A DNA stretch of 64,000 bases from contig KL647301.1 in the NCBI GenBank assembly GCA_000727475.1, positions 2,296,828 through 2,360,827 on the forward strand, read 5' to 3'. Shown here piece by piece: positions 1 to 12,600 of this stretch. Below the pieces are notes generated by a model, which was not told where the DNA came from, searched no databases, and was given only the letters and a program-made list of their open reading frames with translations. This DNA comes from Sarcocystis neurona. Its lineage: Eukaryota > Apicomplexa > Conoidasida > Eucoccidiorida > Sarcocystidae. Each line of letters opens with the position of its first letter. Within the stretch, counting starts at the first letter, position 1. The translations under genes and the position numbers were made by a program.

Positions 1-1
1 C

Positions 2-3000
2 TGCTCTGAAAACGTCGCTGACAATTCATCTCCCGGCTCGTTCCTCTGGTCTTTTGCCTCCTTTCCCGATTCCGCCTCCAGTTCAAGCCTGTACCACATG
101 CCCACTCAGCTTTCCCTTACGTTTTCTCCGAGCGTCTGTTCACCAGTTCTGCCCTCTACATTAAGTAATCTTGCCTCCTGCTCTCCCCTTCCTCTTGCTG
201 CCACGCAAGCTACTTGTTCTCTCTCTTCTCTTGCAGCTCGTCCTACCGTTGCTGCCTGCCCCTCGCCTGCATTTTCATTCAGTTTGTCAGACTTAAACTT
301 CAATGACTGTGGTACGACAAAGGAACCACTTTTTTCTGCCTCTTCTTCTGCTCCACCATATTCCACTTCTCATCTTTTCCCTCCTTCTCCTATTGTCCTA
401 AACTCTCCTTGCCCCGCCAAGCCTGCCAGTACGCGACACTGCGACCGTCTTAGTAACAAGGGCGAGCAGAACGGCCTTGGCAGCAAGACTGCCGGGCTAT
501 CTGCCGTGCCCACGATCCCCAGTACAGGTACGCTGGCAATTTGTCGCCGGTATTCACACCTCCTTCTTGACTTGTCTCTATATCAAGTCTCTTTATTACA
601 GTTTCCCCCTCTGTTGGTTGCCCAAGTGCTGCACCTGCAGTCGCTTTACACAGTCGTTCCGCATCTTTTCCATGCTGAGGATGAAACAACAGGTCCTGCT
701 GCTCGTCCTGTGTCTCCTCTCCAAACTGAGCTCAGTACTCCATACTATGTTGATAACATTGACCCCGCTTCACGCGGGGGTCCGCTAACTGCTCGCGCTA
801 TTCACGAAGTTGCTGCCGCTTCATCTGCTACCCCTCCTACGCCTACTGCGGCTACCACCTTGTCGCGTGAGGCTACCTCCTCTAGCTCTGCTCTTCCTTC
901 TGCTGCTCCTGACACCACCACTTCATCTTCTGCATTGGCTATACAGCAGCCTACTGCAGTAGCGCCCCCAGCTTCTGGTCTCGTCCTTGCAGAGGATGCT
1001 TCAGTCGCCGCAGCCTCTCCTGGTGGTAGGCGGAAAGCAGCTTGTTGCAGGCTTTCAACCCTCCGCCGGCTCCCTCTGATTTCCCCAGTAGCCATCTCTC
1101 TTCCCTCTTCGCTATCCACAAGTTCACGTCAGGCCAACACTGCAGGCGTAACAGAAGAAGAAGAAGCAGAAGGATTAGCAAATAATTGGCTTAAACGAGC
1201 CCGCTCCAACGAAGAGGAGAACTCTACACGCGTCCGAAAAAGCAAGTGTCCTCTGGGCGGCAACCTTTATTTTCGTTCCCTCTGCTCTATGGACAGCTGT
1301 TCAACGATGAATATCTACGTCCACCAGCAGTCTAAGACTAAGCCCCCCTTCGCCAGCAGTCTCTGTTTTGAAGACGAGCTGCAACCAACCCACCCGCCTC
1401 CTGCAGGTGCCTTTTATTCGTTACACACCAAGGTTGGTGAACACGTTCCCATAAGAAAGGTGCTTGGGCCGTTGCTCCTGCTTCACCGCCTGCCTGTCCA
1501 ACTGACCACGCGCCTACAACAAATATGCGAACAAGCCTTCCGACAGCTCCGTTTCCAAGGCGAGGCCAACCGGAAAGGGCCGACGTATACAGACTGTAAT
1601 ATTCGATATGACCTCAGAGACGAAGCCAGACACCAGCACGTGCACACAGTGACGCTTGCTAATCCGCGTGAGCGTGTGCTGCAGCAGGACTGTAGGCGGA
1701 TAACGACTGAGCAGTGGGGTTCATCTGTGCGCAGAAAAGAAAGCGATGACAACGTCAGCGAAGAGGGAAGAAGACGGGTACATGAGCTGCTGCAGTGTGC
1801 GCAGGCAGCAGCAGCACTGCCCTCGACTGTGCGTGCGCAACAAGACCTACGATGCTCTCCTTTGCTTGTCGCTTGCATCCCGGACACAGCAGTTGGCTTT
1901 CAAAGTAGGGAAGGGGGAAATGAAGAAAACATTAGGGCGCACGCAGGGGGAAGGGGGGAAGCTGAAGGCGATGACGACGGAGCCTTACCCCGGAGACCTC
2001 CTCCACCAACTCTCCAGTTTCTGCGCTTTGTTGAGCAGAAACGGACGCAAATGCTTATGGAATTGCAAGGAAGGCAGCATCTACGGGGGCACGGAATATC
2101 GCTCCCGGTTCTGCACTCTTGCCAGCAGCAGCTCTTCGGCAAGCAGCTCGTCCATCACAGGCACCAGCAAGAAGAGCCGGGGCAGCAGCTCCACCAGGGA
2201 CAGCAGGGCGAGAAGCAAGTTAAACATAACCACGTCGAGGAACGAGCGCACCAGAGTGGTGGTGTACCGTTGACAAGACGCAGGTGTGACGATGTGGGTA
2301 CGGAAACAAGTATCTACAGCAGCGTTCAAGAGGAAAAAGGGCACCAATCGAGGCATTCAAGTGGCGTCTTCGTTAATATTGAGAATACATGCCACTACGA
2401 AACTCCAACAAATTGCGTCAGGGCCGAAAATAGGGAAGGGAGAACGCACGAGCTGCCAGCACCGACCCGCTGGCAAATACCGCCACACCAGCAACGAACG
2501 ATGGGAGGAAAAGGCGAGGAAAGCGTAGGTTCCGCCGAATCTACAATGCAATCAACGAGTGACAAACGCGTACGACACGTGAAAGACGCATTTGTTCTCT
2601 CGGCGGATCCTGCAGAGCACACACTCATCCCACCAATTTTTTCCTTCCCTCGTGCGGCGCAGTCCACAGCCGGTCCCGACTGCAGCTGTCACGACCGGAC
2701 AGCTGACACCTTTCCGCATCAGTCTGGCGAGACAGCGGCATCGCGTCGTAGATGCGTCTCTGCCTCCTCTGCGGACAGCTCTCCTGCAGGTTTAGGGGAC
2801 TCTGTTGCCACAACCATGAATCAGGCCGCAGTGAGCGACGGTTCCGCAGGGCCACGGTCGTGTTCTGCTCCAGTTGGGGAAGCTATACCCTGGATAGCGC
2901 GTATAAGTCATATGGCGAAACTCAAGGACAACAGCATCAGCCATTTGCAACCATCTAGGAGCTCGTCTGCAGAAATTAGTCCCAGCAGGCTAGCACGCAA

Positions 3001-3379
3001 TGGCGGTCCGCCTGCAGAAAGCTGCAACGTGGCTTCATCAGAAACTATCCCCCCCAACAATGAACTCAATATAAGTCCGAGCAGGTGGCGGCACCAGCTG
3101 CCCAGGTATTGTGAGAACAACGTAGAATCAGAAAACGCGAGACACTGCGAATGCAGGGAACCAAATAAGGGAACAGGTGAACACGAGAGCTCTTCTTATT
3201 TATGGTGCTGCAGCAAGAGCAACTGTTGCCTGACATACGCACACCAGGATCCCAGGTTTGCCTTTCCTTTTGAGATGCTTGAGCTACTGGTCGCAGGGAG
3301 CGAGGAAGAAGTGCAGTTTCTCTACAATCTGTTACGTGCTGGACTTGGAGGCAGGACCGACCTTGGTGTTGACCCTTGA
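2..3379 (+). CDS. Large hypothetical protein, 3' part, running in from the left edge
   Basis: The frame is open from base 2 to a TGA at 3377-3379, giving 1,125 visible residues. The first in-frame ATG is at 98, but the frame is also open before it, so the true start is probably outside the window and this ATG may be internal. I recognise no domain. The N-terminal third is rich in Ser, Pro, Ala and Thr; an acidic run (EEEEAE) lies near residue 352 counted from the ATG at 98, followed by a basic, Arg/Gln/His-rich middle with charged low-complexity patches, and a short hydrophobic-acidic C-terminus (LELLVAGSEEEVQFLYNLL). No signal peptide or membrane segment is evident in the visible part. A 3.4-kb uninterrupted frame without introns is unlikely by chance and contrasts with the intron-rich gene downstream. 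It could be one very long exon of a larger gene. Coding status is likely; function is unknown. Confidence 0.6.
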   Translation, partial: CSENVADNSSPGSFLWSFASFPDSASSSSLYHMPTQLSLTFSPSVCSPVLPSTLSNLASCSPLPLAATQATCSLSSLAARPTVAACPSPAFSFSLSDLNFNDCGTTKEPLFSASSSAPPYSTSHLFPPSPIVLNSPCPAKPASTRHCDRLSNKGEQNGLGSKTAGLSAVPTIPSTGTLAICRRYSHLLLDLSLYQVSLLQFPPLLVAQVLHLQSLYTVVPHLFHAEDETTGPAARPVSPLQTELSTPYYVDNIDPASRGGPLTARAIHEVAAASSATPPTPTAATTLSREATSSSSALPSAAPDTTTSSSALAIQQPTAVAPPASGLVLAEDASVAAASPGGRRKAACCRLSTLRRLPLISPVAISLPSSLSTSSRQANTAGVTEEEEAEGLANNWLKRARSNEEENSTRVRKSKCPLGGNLYFRSLCSMDSCSTMNIYVHQQSKTKPPFASSLCFEDELQPTHPPPAGAFYSLHTKVGEHVPIRKVLGPLLLLHRLPVQLTTRLQQICEQAFRQLRFQGEANRKGPTYTDCNIRYDLRDEARHQHVHTVTLANPRERVLQQDCRRITTEQWGSSVRRKESDDNVSEEGRRRVHELLQCAQAAAALPSTVRAQQDLRCSPLLVACIPDTAVGFQSREGGNEENIRAHAGGRGEAEGDDDGALPRRPPPPTLQFLRFVEQKRTQMLMELQGRQHLRGHGISLPVLHSCQQQLFGKQLVHHRHQQEEPGQQLHQGQQGEKQVKHNHVEERAHQSGGVPLTRRRCDDVGTETSIYSSVQEEKGHQSRHSSGVFVNIENTCHYETPTNCVRAENREGRTHELPAPTRWQIPPHQQRTMGGKGEESVGSAESTMQSTSDKRVRHVKDAFVLSADPAEHTLIPPIFSFPRAAQSTAGPDCSCHDRTADTFPHQSGETAASRRRCVSASSADSSPAGLGDSVATTMNQAAVSDGSAGPRSCSAPVGEAIPWIARISHMAKLKDNSISHLQPSRSSSAEISPSRLARNGGPPAESCNVASSETIPPNNELNISPSRWRHQLPRYCENNVESENARHCECREPNKGTGEHESSSYLWCCSKSNCCLTYAHQDPRFAFPFEMLELLVAGSEEEVQFLYNLLRAGLGGRTDLGVDP

Positions 3380-3527
3380 CGGAAACCATGGGTCTAGGAG
3401 AGCACGAATACGTCATCTTGCATCCTCACAAGAATTCCATCGTACAGCGGAGGACACCGGGTCCTTCATCCATACGCATAACTGTGTCAGCGCCGCTCAC
3501 GATCGAATTACAGCAGTGTCCCAATAG

Positions 3528-3667
3528 AAGTCCGGCTTTGTGCACGCGCTTCCATGTATGAGCATACGCGTGTGGGTGGAAGTGAGTGACCTACCTAAGT
3601 CCGGCTTTGTGCACACGCTTCCATGTATGAGCATACGCGTGTGAGTGGAAGTGAGTGAGCTACCTAA
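3528..3667. repeat. 69-bp tandem duplication, two near-identical copies
   Basis: Two copies of a unit starting AAGTCCGGCTTTGTG begin at 3528 and 3597 (period 69 bp) and differ at only a few bases. Because 69 is a multiple of three, the minus-strand translation also repeats, with a 23-residue unit, but no gene is otherwise supported there. Confidence 0.9.
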
Positions 3668-4464
3668 TTTGCGAACACACTGCCTACAAATCGACATTTC
3701 TCGCGACGTCTAGCCGACTGGATACGCAAGTGCAAAGAATGTTTAAAGTCTACTGCACAGATGTGCACGTTGATACGAAATAACGCATATATAACAGGCG
3801 CTGTGTATACGACCTAATTGTACGTGTCTGCGCGTATCCATGCTGGCTACGTGTGCGTAGCACTTTGTGTCTACTGCATTGCTTTCGCTTGGGACACAGT
3901 GGACCATCGTGGCCACTGTTCGGGCTACAGCTGGCTGCTTAAAAAAACATACAGCCCTCGCTTGGCACCAAGAGCTTGGATGGTAGAAATACAGATGGAA
4001 GAAGCTCTAAGTGTGGAGATAAATACAAAACACTGACGTCGGACTACGTCTACAACTGTAGTCCCACACGTGTTCCCTGAGGGTTGCACAGCTAAATTCT
4101 GTCGCCGTTGATGACGTCGTTCACTCCCTTCAACTACCTTTACGTTATGTTGGCGGCGACGGATTTTTCTCGAGCAGCTCAGCGTCATGTATGTAATATA
4201 TATACATATATATGTATACATCATATATAGGATGTGGTCCGAGCAGCGACATGGACGAAGCGGCGGACGTACAGCACGTAGTGATCTGCTTGCACGAAGG
4301 GACAACAGGTCGGCAACTGCAACTGTATACCGAAGGTCGTACTGCGTGAGTGACGAGAAGAGCAGGAAGCATGATGCATACATACAAGTTCGCTGGCGTT
4401 AAAATATGTACGCAACGACAAAAACTCTTACACCACCATACACAATCACCCGTTCCCAAATTCA

Positions 4465-4495
4465 TACACACACACACACACACACACGCACACAC
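4465..4495. repeat. (CA)n microsatellite
   Basis: About 12 uninterrupted CA units followed by interrupted CGCACACACG. It is a simple dinucleotide repeat in intergenic DNA. Confidence 0.9.
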
Positions 4496-6691
4496 GTATC
4501 TCTCTGCGTCCCTAGCTGTCAGTGACACGCCTGGCGCCGCGGTCGGAATGCGCACATTTCGAATCGGGGTTTTTGGATCGCTAGGCGGGGTGCGTGCTTA
4601 ATCCCCGTCCAGCATTGTCCTAAATAGATTGCCCTAATAATACTGTGTACAGCTTCCGTAAAATGCCACTTTTGTGTGCTTTCTAGTCCTGCAAAGCCCC
4701 AGAACCGCATCTGTTTTGATTGTGCAGTGAGCTTCTGTTTGCATCTACACGTGGCAGCTGCGAAATCTCTGTAGGGGCCCCGTGCAGCACAGTCCGATAC
4801 AACACAAAAATTACGCGTGGCTTGGACAAGTTCAGAGATACGTTTAAGTGCGAAGAAGATGGCGCCGCCACCGCAGTGACCCCAACATTTACAGCGTTCC
4901 GCTTTTCTCGCGTGTGCTTCCTGCACGTACCGACGTGTACGCTGGACAACACCTTTTTAGCACTTCACTCGTCGTGCACCAACTACGCTGGCTAGGATAT
5001 GCTACTCGTACGTGTGTACGCTCTCACGTGGACGCCGCTATGTGTGAGCAGCTGCGTATGAAAGCAGCAGTGGTGTACTATGGAGCAGAAGTGCAGGTGA
5101 CAGAGGCAGCGAATATGGACACGGTGTGCGCATCTTCACACACGGAGAAGGAGGTTTAGTTTGCAGAAGCACGGGAATAGAAGGGGTATGTAACGCGCGG
5201 TCAGGTGCTGGTTAGCGCCGACGAAAAGGAACAACGAATTCCTCAGTAAGGCGCACCGACGGCATTCTCTGCGGTGCGCAGGTTTTCCTTCTGGTAAAAC
5301 TCCGCACCCAGCACCACTTAGCTGCACGGGACACCTTGCTAGAACATACCCTTAACCTGACATAATAGCAGCGTCATTACTCACCGTGTACTCTTCCGCA
5401 GCTGGAAAAATTATTTACTTTGCAACGCATGCGCGCCGAAGGAATGTGCGGCTGACCCAGCCGGAGCTGCCGCAGTCACGCAAAGCCAGCAGCAGCAGCA
5501 GCAGCAACCGCAGGACCGCATGCAGAAAACGACAGGTGAAAATAGAGGTCTCTTGGCGTGTACAAGTTATCTCTTTACTAAGATAACACTCATTATTGCC
5601 TTATGTTTGTTTCTTCTTGCTGGCGAAACTGCCTATGTTCCCGCCTGTTGCGGTGGCGTCGCTACGGCTCTCGTGTTGTTTTGCTGCTGTGCTGCTACGA
5701 CGCTAGTGCCTTCTCGCCACTGCCGCTGCTGCTCTTCTTCGAAGCTGTTTTAAATAATGCCTTCCTCTACTGCTGCTTTGAACGACGGCTGAACAGTCCT
5801 GTACGAGCAGCAGACACCTCTCTGAAGCTTATGCTTGCCGTCAATTCAGCGGCAGCAGCCGTGTCCAGCAAATGGTATTCCCATACTCTCGGTTCTTCCG
5901 TTGTTGCTTGCGTCGAAGCGACAACTACAGGCAGACAAACTTCGTTCCTTACTCTCGTGTGTCCGAGTGAAACTTTTCGGTGCCGCCGCAGTTACGCGTG
6001 TCCCATCCTACGTTTCTTTCCTGCTTTGTCGACGCATCTCTGCTGGTGGCGTCGGTGGAGACGAGGTCTCTCCTGCCTCTGTGAATATAAGTGTGGTGTA
6101 GATCCGCCCGTACTTTTCTGTAGAGCAGAAAGACACAACACCAGAAAGAGAAGAGACAGCAGCCGCGGTAGCAACTGCAGCGGGAGCAGCATTTGTTGCG
6201 GCGAGAGTAGCATGAGCATCTGTCACAGCAGAACAACACTAGCAGCCCGTAGCACCAGTAGCAACTCCTACTCCAGGCGCAGCCGTACCGGCTGAGTCGA
6301 TATCAGTAGCAACTGCTCAGAGCAACACAAGTAGCGATTGTGGCCACTGGCGGCTAAAAAAGAGCAACAGCAAGAGGAGCCGCAGCGGCAGTTACGGGCC
6401 TGCAACGGTCCAAGCCGCGCCCTTCTGGCTGTGTGCGTCGAAGACAGCAGTCCGTGTCTTAGGATAGTTGCGCACTCCTATCCCAAGAGGTTCGACTGCA
6501 GCTCTCCCACGTAGTACACACACACGCACACACACACAGACCTGGAACTGGTCGTGGCATATTTAGAGGCTGTGGCTTTCTCGTTAGGATGGCCGTTGCG
6601 AACGTCTGTGTATAGGTACCACACGTACGCTGCGGGCGAACACGTCTGTTTCCTTTGACACAGAGCAGCTGCACCAAGAGCAGCCGCCGCA

Positions 6692-9600
6692 ATGACGACC
6701 TGCGCGAGGCCGTGGCCGCTGCAGGGGGGGATGGGGAGCGACCAGCAGCGGGGGGCGTTCGGAGGGGGGGCTGGGGCTGCCGCTGCCGCTGGAGGCGCGG
6801 ACGAGCCGCGACAGCAGCAGCTGCAGAGCAGCATGCACAACGCAGTGGATCGCTTCCTTTCGGCTCCTGCTGGTTCTGCCGGTCGCACAACAATGTCTGT
6901 CCCTGCAGCCGCCATGGCAGCGGCAGCAGCAGCAAGAGAAACCGCACTTATAGGTGCCTCGCCTGCTGCTTCTTCCTCCTCCTCAACAGCAACTGCAAGA
7001 GCAGGAACGCCAGCAGCGGCTGCTGTCAGCGGCGTCAGCAGATCGTCAGCAGCAGGCTCTGCAGCAGCCCCGGGAGAAAACAAGACTTTAATACAGCAGG
7101 AGCTCCCCGAAGAAATCGATCCAGCAACCGTCCAGCGGTTACTTGAGCAGGCAGACGAGGTAAGCTTACAACGGTCAATCACACGTGCACTCAGACGCCC
7201 ACAACCATACGTACGCATATATATATGTGCTCGTACACGCACACATACACGTGTGTACACGTATATATATATATATATATGTATTTACATATATGCATAT
7301 CCACCTGTAGACAGAGACGGAGGGGGCTGCATCGTAGCACTTCAAAAATACACCCTTACACACAAGCGTACTCGATTACAGGCTGTTGGACTAGCCAGTT
7401 ACACACACGCACGTATACCTACAGTCGCATCCATATATATATATATATATACATATGTATGTCAGAGGAGACTGATGTACCTATGTGGTGTATGTGTGGT
7501 TGGCTGCATGTAGATGTAAAAGGCGTGAAGGCATGTATTTTCTGTTGCTCAGGCAGCACTGCCTCGGTCTTTGCTCTGGTGGTAGTGGTGTTGCTGCTCT
7601 GTGGCGTGATGGATGATTCGTGCCCCTGTCGCAGCTGCTTCTTATGTTTCTGCAAGTGCTGGTGCTGCTGCTGCAGTTCTCGCTGCTGCTTGTATTCTTT
7701 CGACTGCTGCAGTGGCTGCTGCCGGTGTAACCTTGCGGCTGCTTCTCGTCTTGTGGCTACCGCTGGCGTAGGCCTGGCTGCTGTCGTTGGCCCGTAACAG
7801 GCGCGCGTGGTGCTGCGTTTGGTGTGGGGCAGCTGTTGGTGATGGCCGACGGATGCGGCTGCTGCTGGTGTTGCTGCTACGTTGTGACTGCTGCTGCTGC
7901 GCTTGCTCCTGCTGCAGATACACGTAGAAGCCATCACAGCAGCCAACATGAAGCGATGTGTAGCGCAGCTGGAGAAGCGAATAAAGAAGAATCAGCAGGA
8001 CCGGATCAGACACGCCGATGACCCCGAGAAGTGAGTTGATACACAACATTTCGTGCCTGTGTGTATATGTGTGTGTGTGTCCGTATATGTGTACACACGT
8101 GTGTATGTCTGCATGCATGTATGTAGGTACGTGTGTGTATATAGTATACCTGGATGTACGTATGCACCTATGTAGTATGCGTGTACATATGTAGGTTGTA
8201 AGTGCGGGTACACTCCCCTCTATTCGAATGTGGTGGTGTTTACCCATATGTATATATGTGTGTGTGTATGTGTGTTATTATCAGTGGATCTGTACGTGTG
8301 GATCTGTACGTATGTGTATACAGGTGTTTTTACGCGTCTACATATGTATATATATATACACGTATGCCTGGACATATCTCCGCGGCCACACGCGTGCGTG
8401 TGGTAATGAGGATAGGCTCTGCCCAGGACACGACGTGTAGTGTGGGCTGCTGCGCGTATATATTTTCGATGCTTACGTTGTTTCTGTGTAGCATCTCTCT
8501 CCCTCCCTCACCTCATACACACCCATGCATATATTCACGCATCTCTACGCCACGTCGTTATACGGGTATACACGTGTATATGCGTGAACACCTACGTGTA
8601 CCTGTCTTTGTTCTGGCGCGTGACTTTGCTGGTGTGTGCGTGTATTGATACGTGGGATAAAAAGGGCTTTTTGTGCTCGTTCGTGTAGTTTCGTATGTAT
8701 TTGTAGTGGACCTATGTGTTTGTAGTGGACGTCGTTTCATGCTTCTAAAACATTCATGTAGGCATAGCCCCACTTACGTGTGCTCCATTCTTCCTCCCGT
8801 TCTCTTCTGTGCACACGGACATATATATGTACATACGCGTTTCTCTGCTTGGCTTTACACGTGTCCGCACACATCGGTGCGCACACACGTAGAAACACGC
8901 ATATACTAGATGCTCGTGCCTTGCCTTTGCGTGAGCGTCTCTGTGTCTGCATATGTGCGCATGGAGGGGCCGACGTAGGGGTGCCTGTGTGCCCTTTTTT
9001 TCCGTTGTAGATGGGTGAAGAGCGAAGTGGACTTGGATGAAGAAATAAAGCGGTGGAAGCCGCTGGCAGCAGATCCGGCACTTTACTCGTTATTCATCAG
9101 CAGCAGAGGTCTCGAGCTTCTGCTCTCGCTGCTCAACCACAGCAACGTGGATATTCAACTCGAAGTGCTGGACGTCCTCGCAGAGTTCACCGACGCCGAC
9201 GCGGTCGCCGAGTGCGAGGAGCCCCAGGCGGTCGTCGACAGCCTCGTACGTCCAGGATGCGTCCGGCGTCCCTGCACTTCGTTGTTTCGGTTCGCGTTAC
9301 GAGGATGCTTCTGCTGCTGCGGCTAGACAGAGGGGAAGAGTCACACACAGAGACACACAGAGAGGCCCAAGGAGGGAGAGGCCGAGAGTAGTGCAGCACA
9401 GAGACGGTTGAGAAGACGGAGCTTACAGGAAGGGATTTGGAGGATTTTCCAACGTGCGGTGGTGACAGAGGGCCAGGAAGCTTCAGTGATTGCACACGGC
9501 GTCGGCCTCTGCGTGTATGGTCCTCAGTGTATGGATGTCTCTCTCTCAGTATATAGGGAGTGTCTTTTTCTTTCTTGTTCTCAACAAGAGTAAAGTTCAA

Positions 9601-12600
9601 CAGACACACATACGTCTACGTTATGTATGCAGACCCACACTGCATCGTTATGAGTGTGTATCGGGCTGCAATTCTGTAAGTACGTACAGCGCCGGGAATT
9701 GGTGGGCTGAGTCTATCCTAGTTGAAGACGCGGAAGACTAAAGAAGCGGAAGAAGAAGAAACGTTGACTTTTCTTGTAGCTATAAGTGCCTCTGTACGCG
9801 CGTTAGCGAGTGAGGTGAGAATGCATGCAAGCATTTGTCTACGTCTAAAAGTATCCAGAGCAGGTTCACAGGGAAGCCAGAAAGACCGCAGAAAGAGAGG
9901 CAGGTCGCTTTAGAGCAAGAGTTTCTTTACCGCATATACGTGTATGTACTTCTACCCCACTGTCGCGTTTGCAGACGACCGGGGTAGCGTTTCTTCGAAT
10001 AGTGATATCGCCGTTTCCTTGTGTGCCGTGGGGAGAGAGACACGCACAGATGTGAATACCTGTGATCCAGTTTTTGCTGACGTGAAGGCGTTTTTCTACA
10101 CAAGGGAGAGGAACACGTTGGTCTCTTTCTCACAGCGTCTGTCTCCGTCAGTATTTATCTAATCATTTCACACGTAAGAGCAAAGGCCTGGGTGCGGACG
10201 TGCAGGTGAGTGTCAGCATCTTCCGCAGGCTACACACATATACTTGTGTACATCTATATGAGCGTGCACCACCGGAAGTGTGGTATCGAAGAGGAGAGCG
10301 TACCTGGCGGTACGAGTAGAGTATGTGCGTGTGTCCGTTTTAATTTAGGTTGAGCAGCAGCTGCTGGAACTCACCGTGGAGGCTCTGCTGAGAATCAACG
10401 AAGGTTAGAAGGCACTGGAAGCCCTCCCTTTCTTCAGCGCCGACGTTTCCGCTGCGGCTGCTCTGCTGCGGCTGCTGCGTGTACGACTGCGTCTGGTGCT
10501 CTTTTTGCGAAGCGCCGTTGTTTGTGGGAGTGGTCAAAAACTCTGTACGCTTCGCTGAAGACGTGCAGCGGACGACAAGCTGTCGATGTTCGCGTACACA
10601 CGCAAGTGCTGTGCATCTCCACAGATGCGTATGGGCATCTGCAGAGAGCGATATGCAGTACACGCAGATATATACACACGTCCGTAAACGCATGTAGTGT
10701 CAGATTGGTGCTCGTATCATTACTTGTATACGTATTCGTGCAGACATCACAGATGCACACGTCGGTGTATATAGATAGATACACCTTCCAACTTGGGAAT
10801 CTCGTATACATTTGAAGATTTAGGTAGCTGTACATGTGTTTGCACAGATCCGCGTGTAGGAAAATCTCAAGTGTGTACTGAATGATATGTATATGTATAT
10901 ATGTATAATTACACTTATATACTTCCTACGTAGTAGGTGTATGTATATATATATATATATTTGCGTATTTACAAGCGTAGCTTAGCGACGTGGTTGACCA
11001 CGTTGTAAATACTTGTGTGTGGTTCCACGGATGTGGGTGCTCGCCAGGTTGCGCGCATCTTTCTGTCCATACAGGCACTCCTACGTATAAAGTGGGAGGG
11101 ACATATACTTATATGTATATATGTATATAAAGAAGTGTATACGTACGTACAGGAACATACACACATAGGTAACACATATGCGTAGGCAACAATCTCTATG
11201 TAAAGAGGCATCTGTCTTTCAATAGATGCATCTATAACTGTTGGTATTGATACCGTTGAGACGTACGACTACTCACGTGTATACCTGCACGCGTGTGCAT
11301 GCATGGCGTCAGCACCTCGTCGATCGCAGCTACTTACTCAGAGAAACGCACTTTTTGGTCGCCAGACTAGATGCTGCGGCTGCGAGTCTGATACATTTGT
11401 GGGGCGCCGAGGCGACTGAGAGCACAAGGTAACGCGTATACGCGCATGCAGACACTTCTGCTTACGCATGTCTGTAGCGTGTCCCCTGCTCCTGTCCCTC
11501 TCTCTCTAGAGTGAGGTAATGCGTCTACGCGCATGCATGCATCTCTGCTTACGCCTGTGCACAGCGTGTCCCCTGCTCCTCTTTCTCTCTCCCTAGGATG
11601 AAGGAAAGCGGATGCATGCATGCAAAAACACTTTTGCTTACGCATGCCCAGAGCGCGTCACTTGCCCCTGTTTCTGTCTCCCTCTCACTTAGGAGAGGGT
11701 GTGTGTCAGTAGACTTCTACGAGCCATCCACTTGCGCCCTGCTGTTTATCTGCTGCGTATGTGCCGCGGCATTCCTGCAGCTGCGTGCTCTCTTGCTGGT
11801 GGCGCAGTGGTGTTTGACTGCGTCTTAGTCCGTTTCTCGCGCCTCCCCCGGCTGCCGGCCGTGGTGCTGTTGTCTGCGTCGCTTCTTGTGGCTGGGGACT
11901 ACTTCTGGAAGTGGGGTGCCGCTGCGCTTGCATACTCTCCCAGCGTGTATCTGCTGTCTCTGTGGCAGCTGGCGAGCGCAGCTGTCGCTGCTGGGATTGT
12001 TTTCGGCGCCCGCCTGTGCTGCTGTTTCCGGGTAGGGTTGTGACGCGTCCGGTTCTCTCCTGGGGTGGTGCAGCACCACTTTTTCTGCTGCTCCTGCTGT
12101 TGCTGCATGCAGAAGCAGGCGAAGACGAACATCGAGGGGTCGCCCACTGTCTGTCTATTATAGAGAATCTGCTGGAGCTGCAGCCGTCTCTTGCAGGGCG
12201 GTTGGCTCGTTTGCAGAAGTTTCCCAATTGGCTGTTGCGGCGCGTGCGGCATCCGCTGGCGTCGGCCGCAGCAGCAGCCGCAGCCAGCAGCAGCAGCGGC
12301 GCGGCCGCAGCAGCAGCATCTGCGCTGTATGACTACAACCGCGTCTACGCGAGCGAGCTGCTGGTTATTCTGCTGCAGAACTCTGCAGCTGCCCGGGAAA
12401 CCCTGGGCGCGAAGCAGAGCGGTGACGCTCTCGACAAGCTGCTGCGTGCTGTTGCCGTCTACAGGAAAAGAGATCCAGAGTCTTCTCAAGAGGTGCTGCT
12501 GCTGCTGCACTCAGATATACGCAGATGCTGCAGACACAAACAGATGATGGGTTTGTTTTTATTCGGGACAGTTGAGGTGTAGACACTTCTCTCTGTCAGT

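Larger units (their letters stand above)
3380..6691. other. Intergenic region upstream of the CTNNBL1 gene
   Basis: I see no supportable gene in this stretch. It holds a 69-bp tandem duplication (3528-3667), a TA-rich tract (about 4195-4230), a CA microsatellite (about 4465-4495), a CAG run (about 5487-5506), and a Ser/Ala/Cys-coding triplet-rich segment (5600-6460) that is open in several frames on both strands. The last kilobase probably contains the promoter and 5' untranslated region of the gene starting at 6692, but no core element is recognisable. Confidence 0.6.

Noticed and set aside
5603..6295. 230-codon plus-strand frame rich in Cys, Arg and Ser
   Set aside because: Triplet-rich sequence open in several frames on both strands, with no domain, immediately upstream of CTNNBL1; more likely flanking or untranslated sequence.
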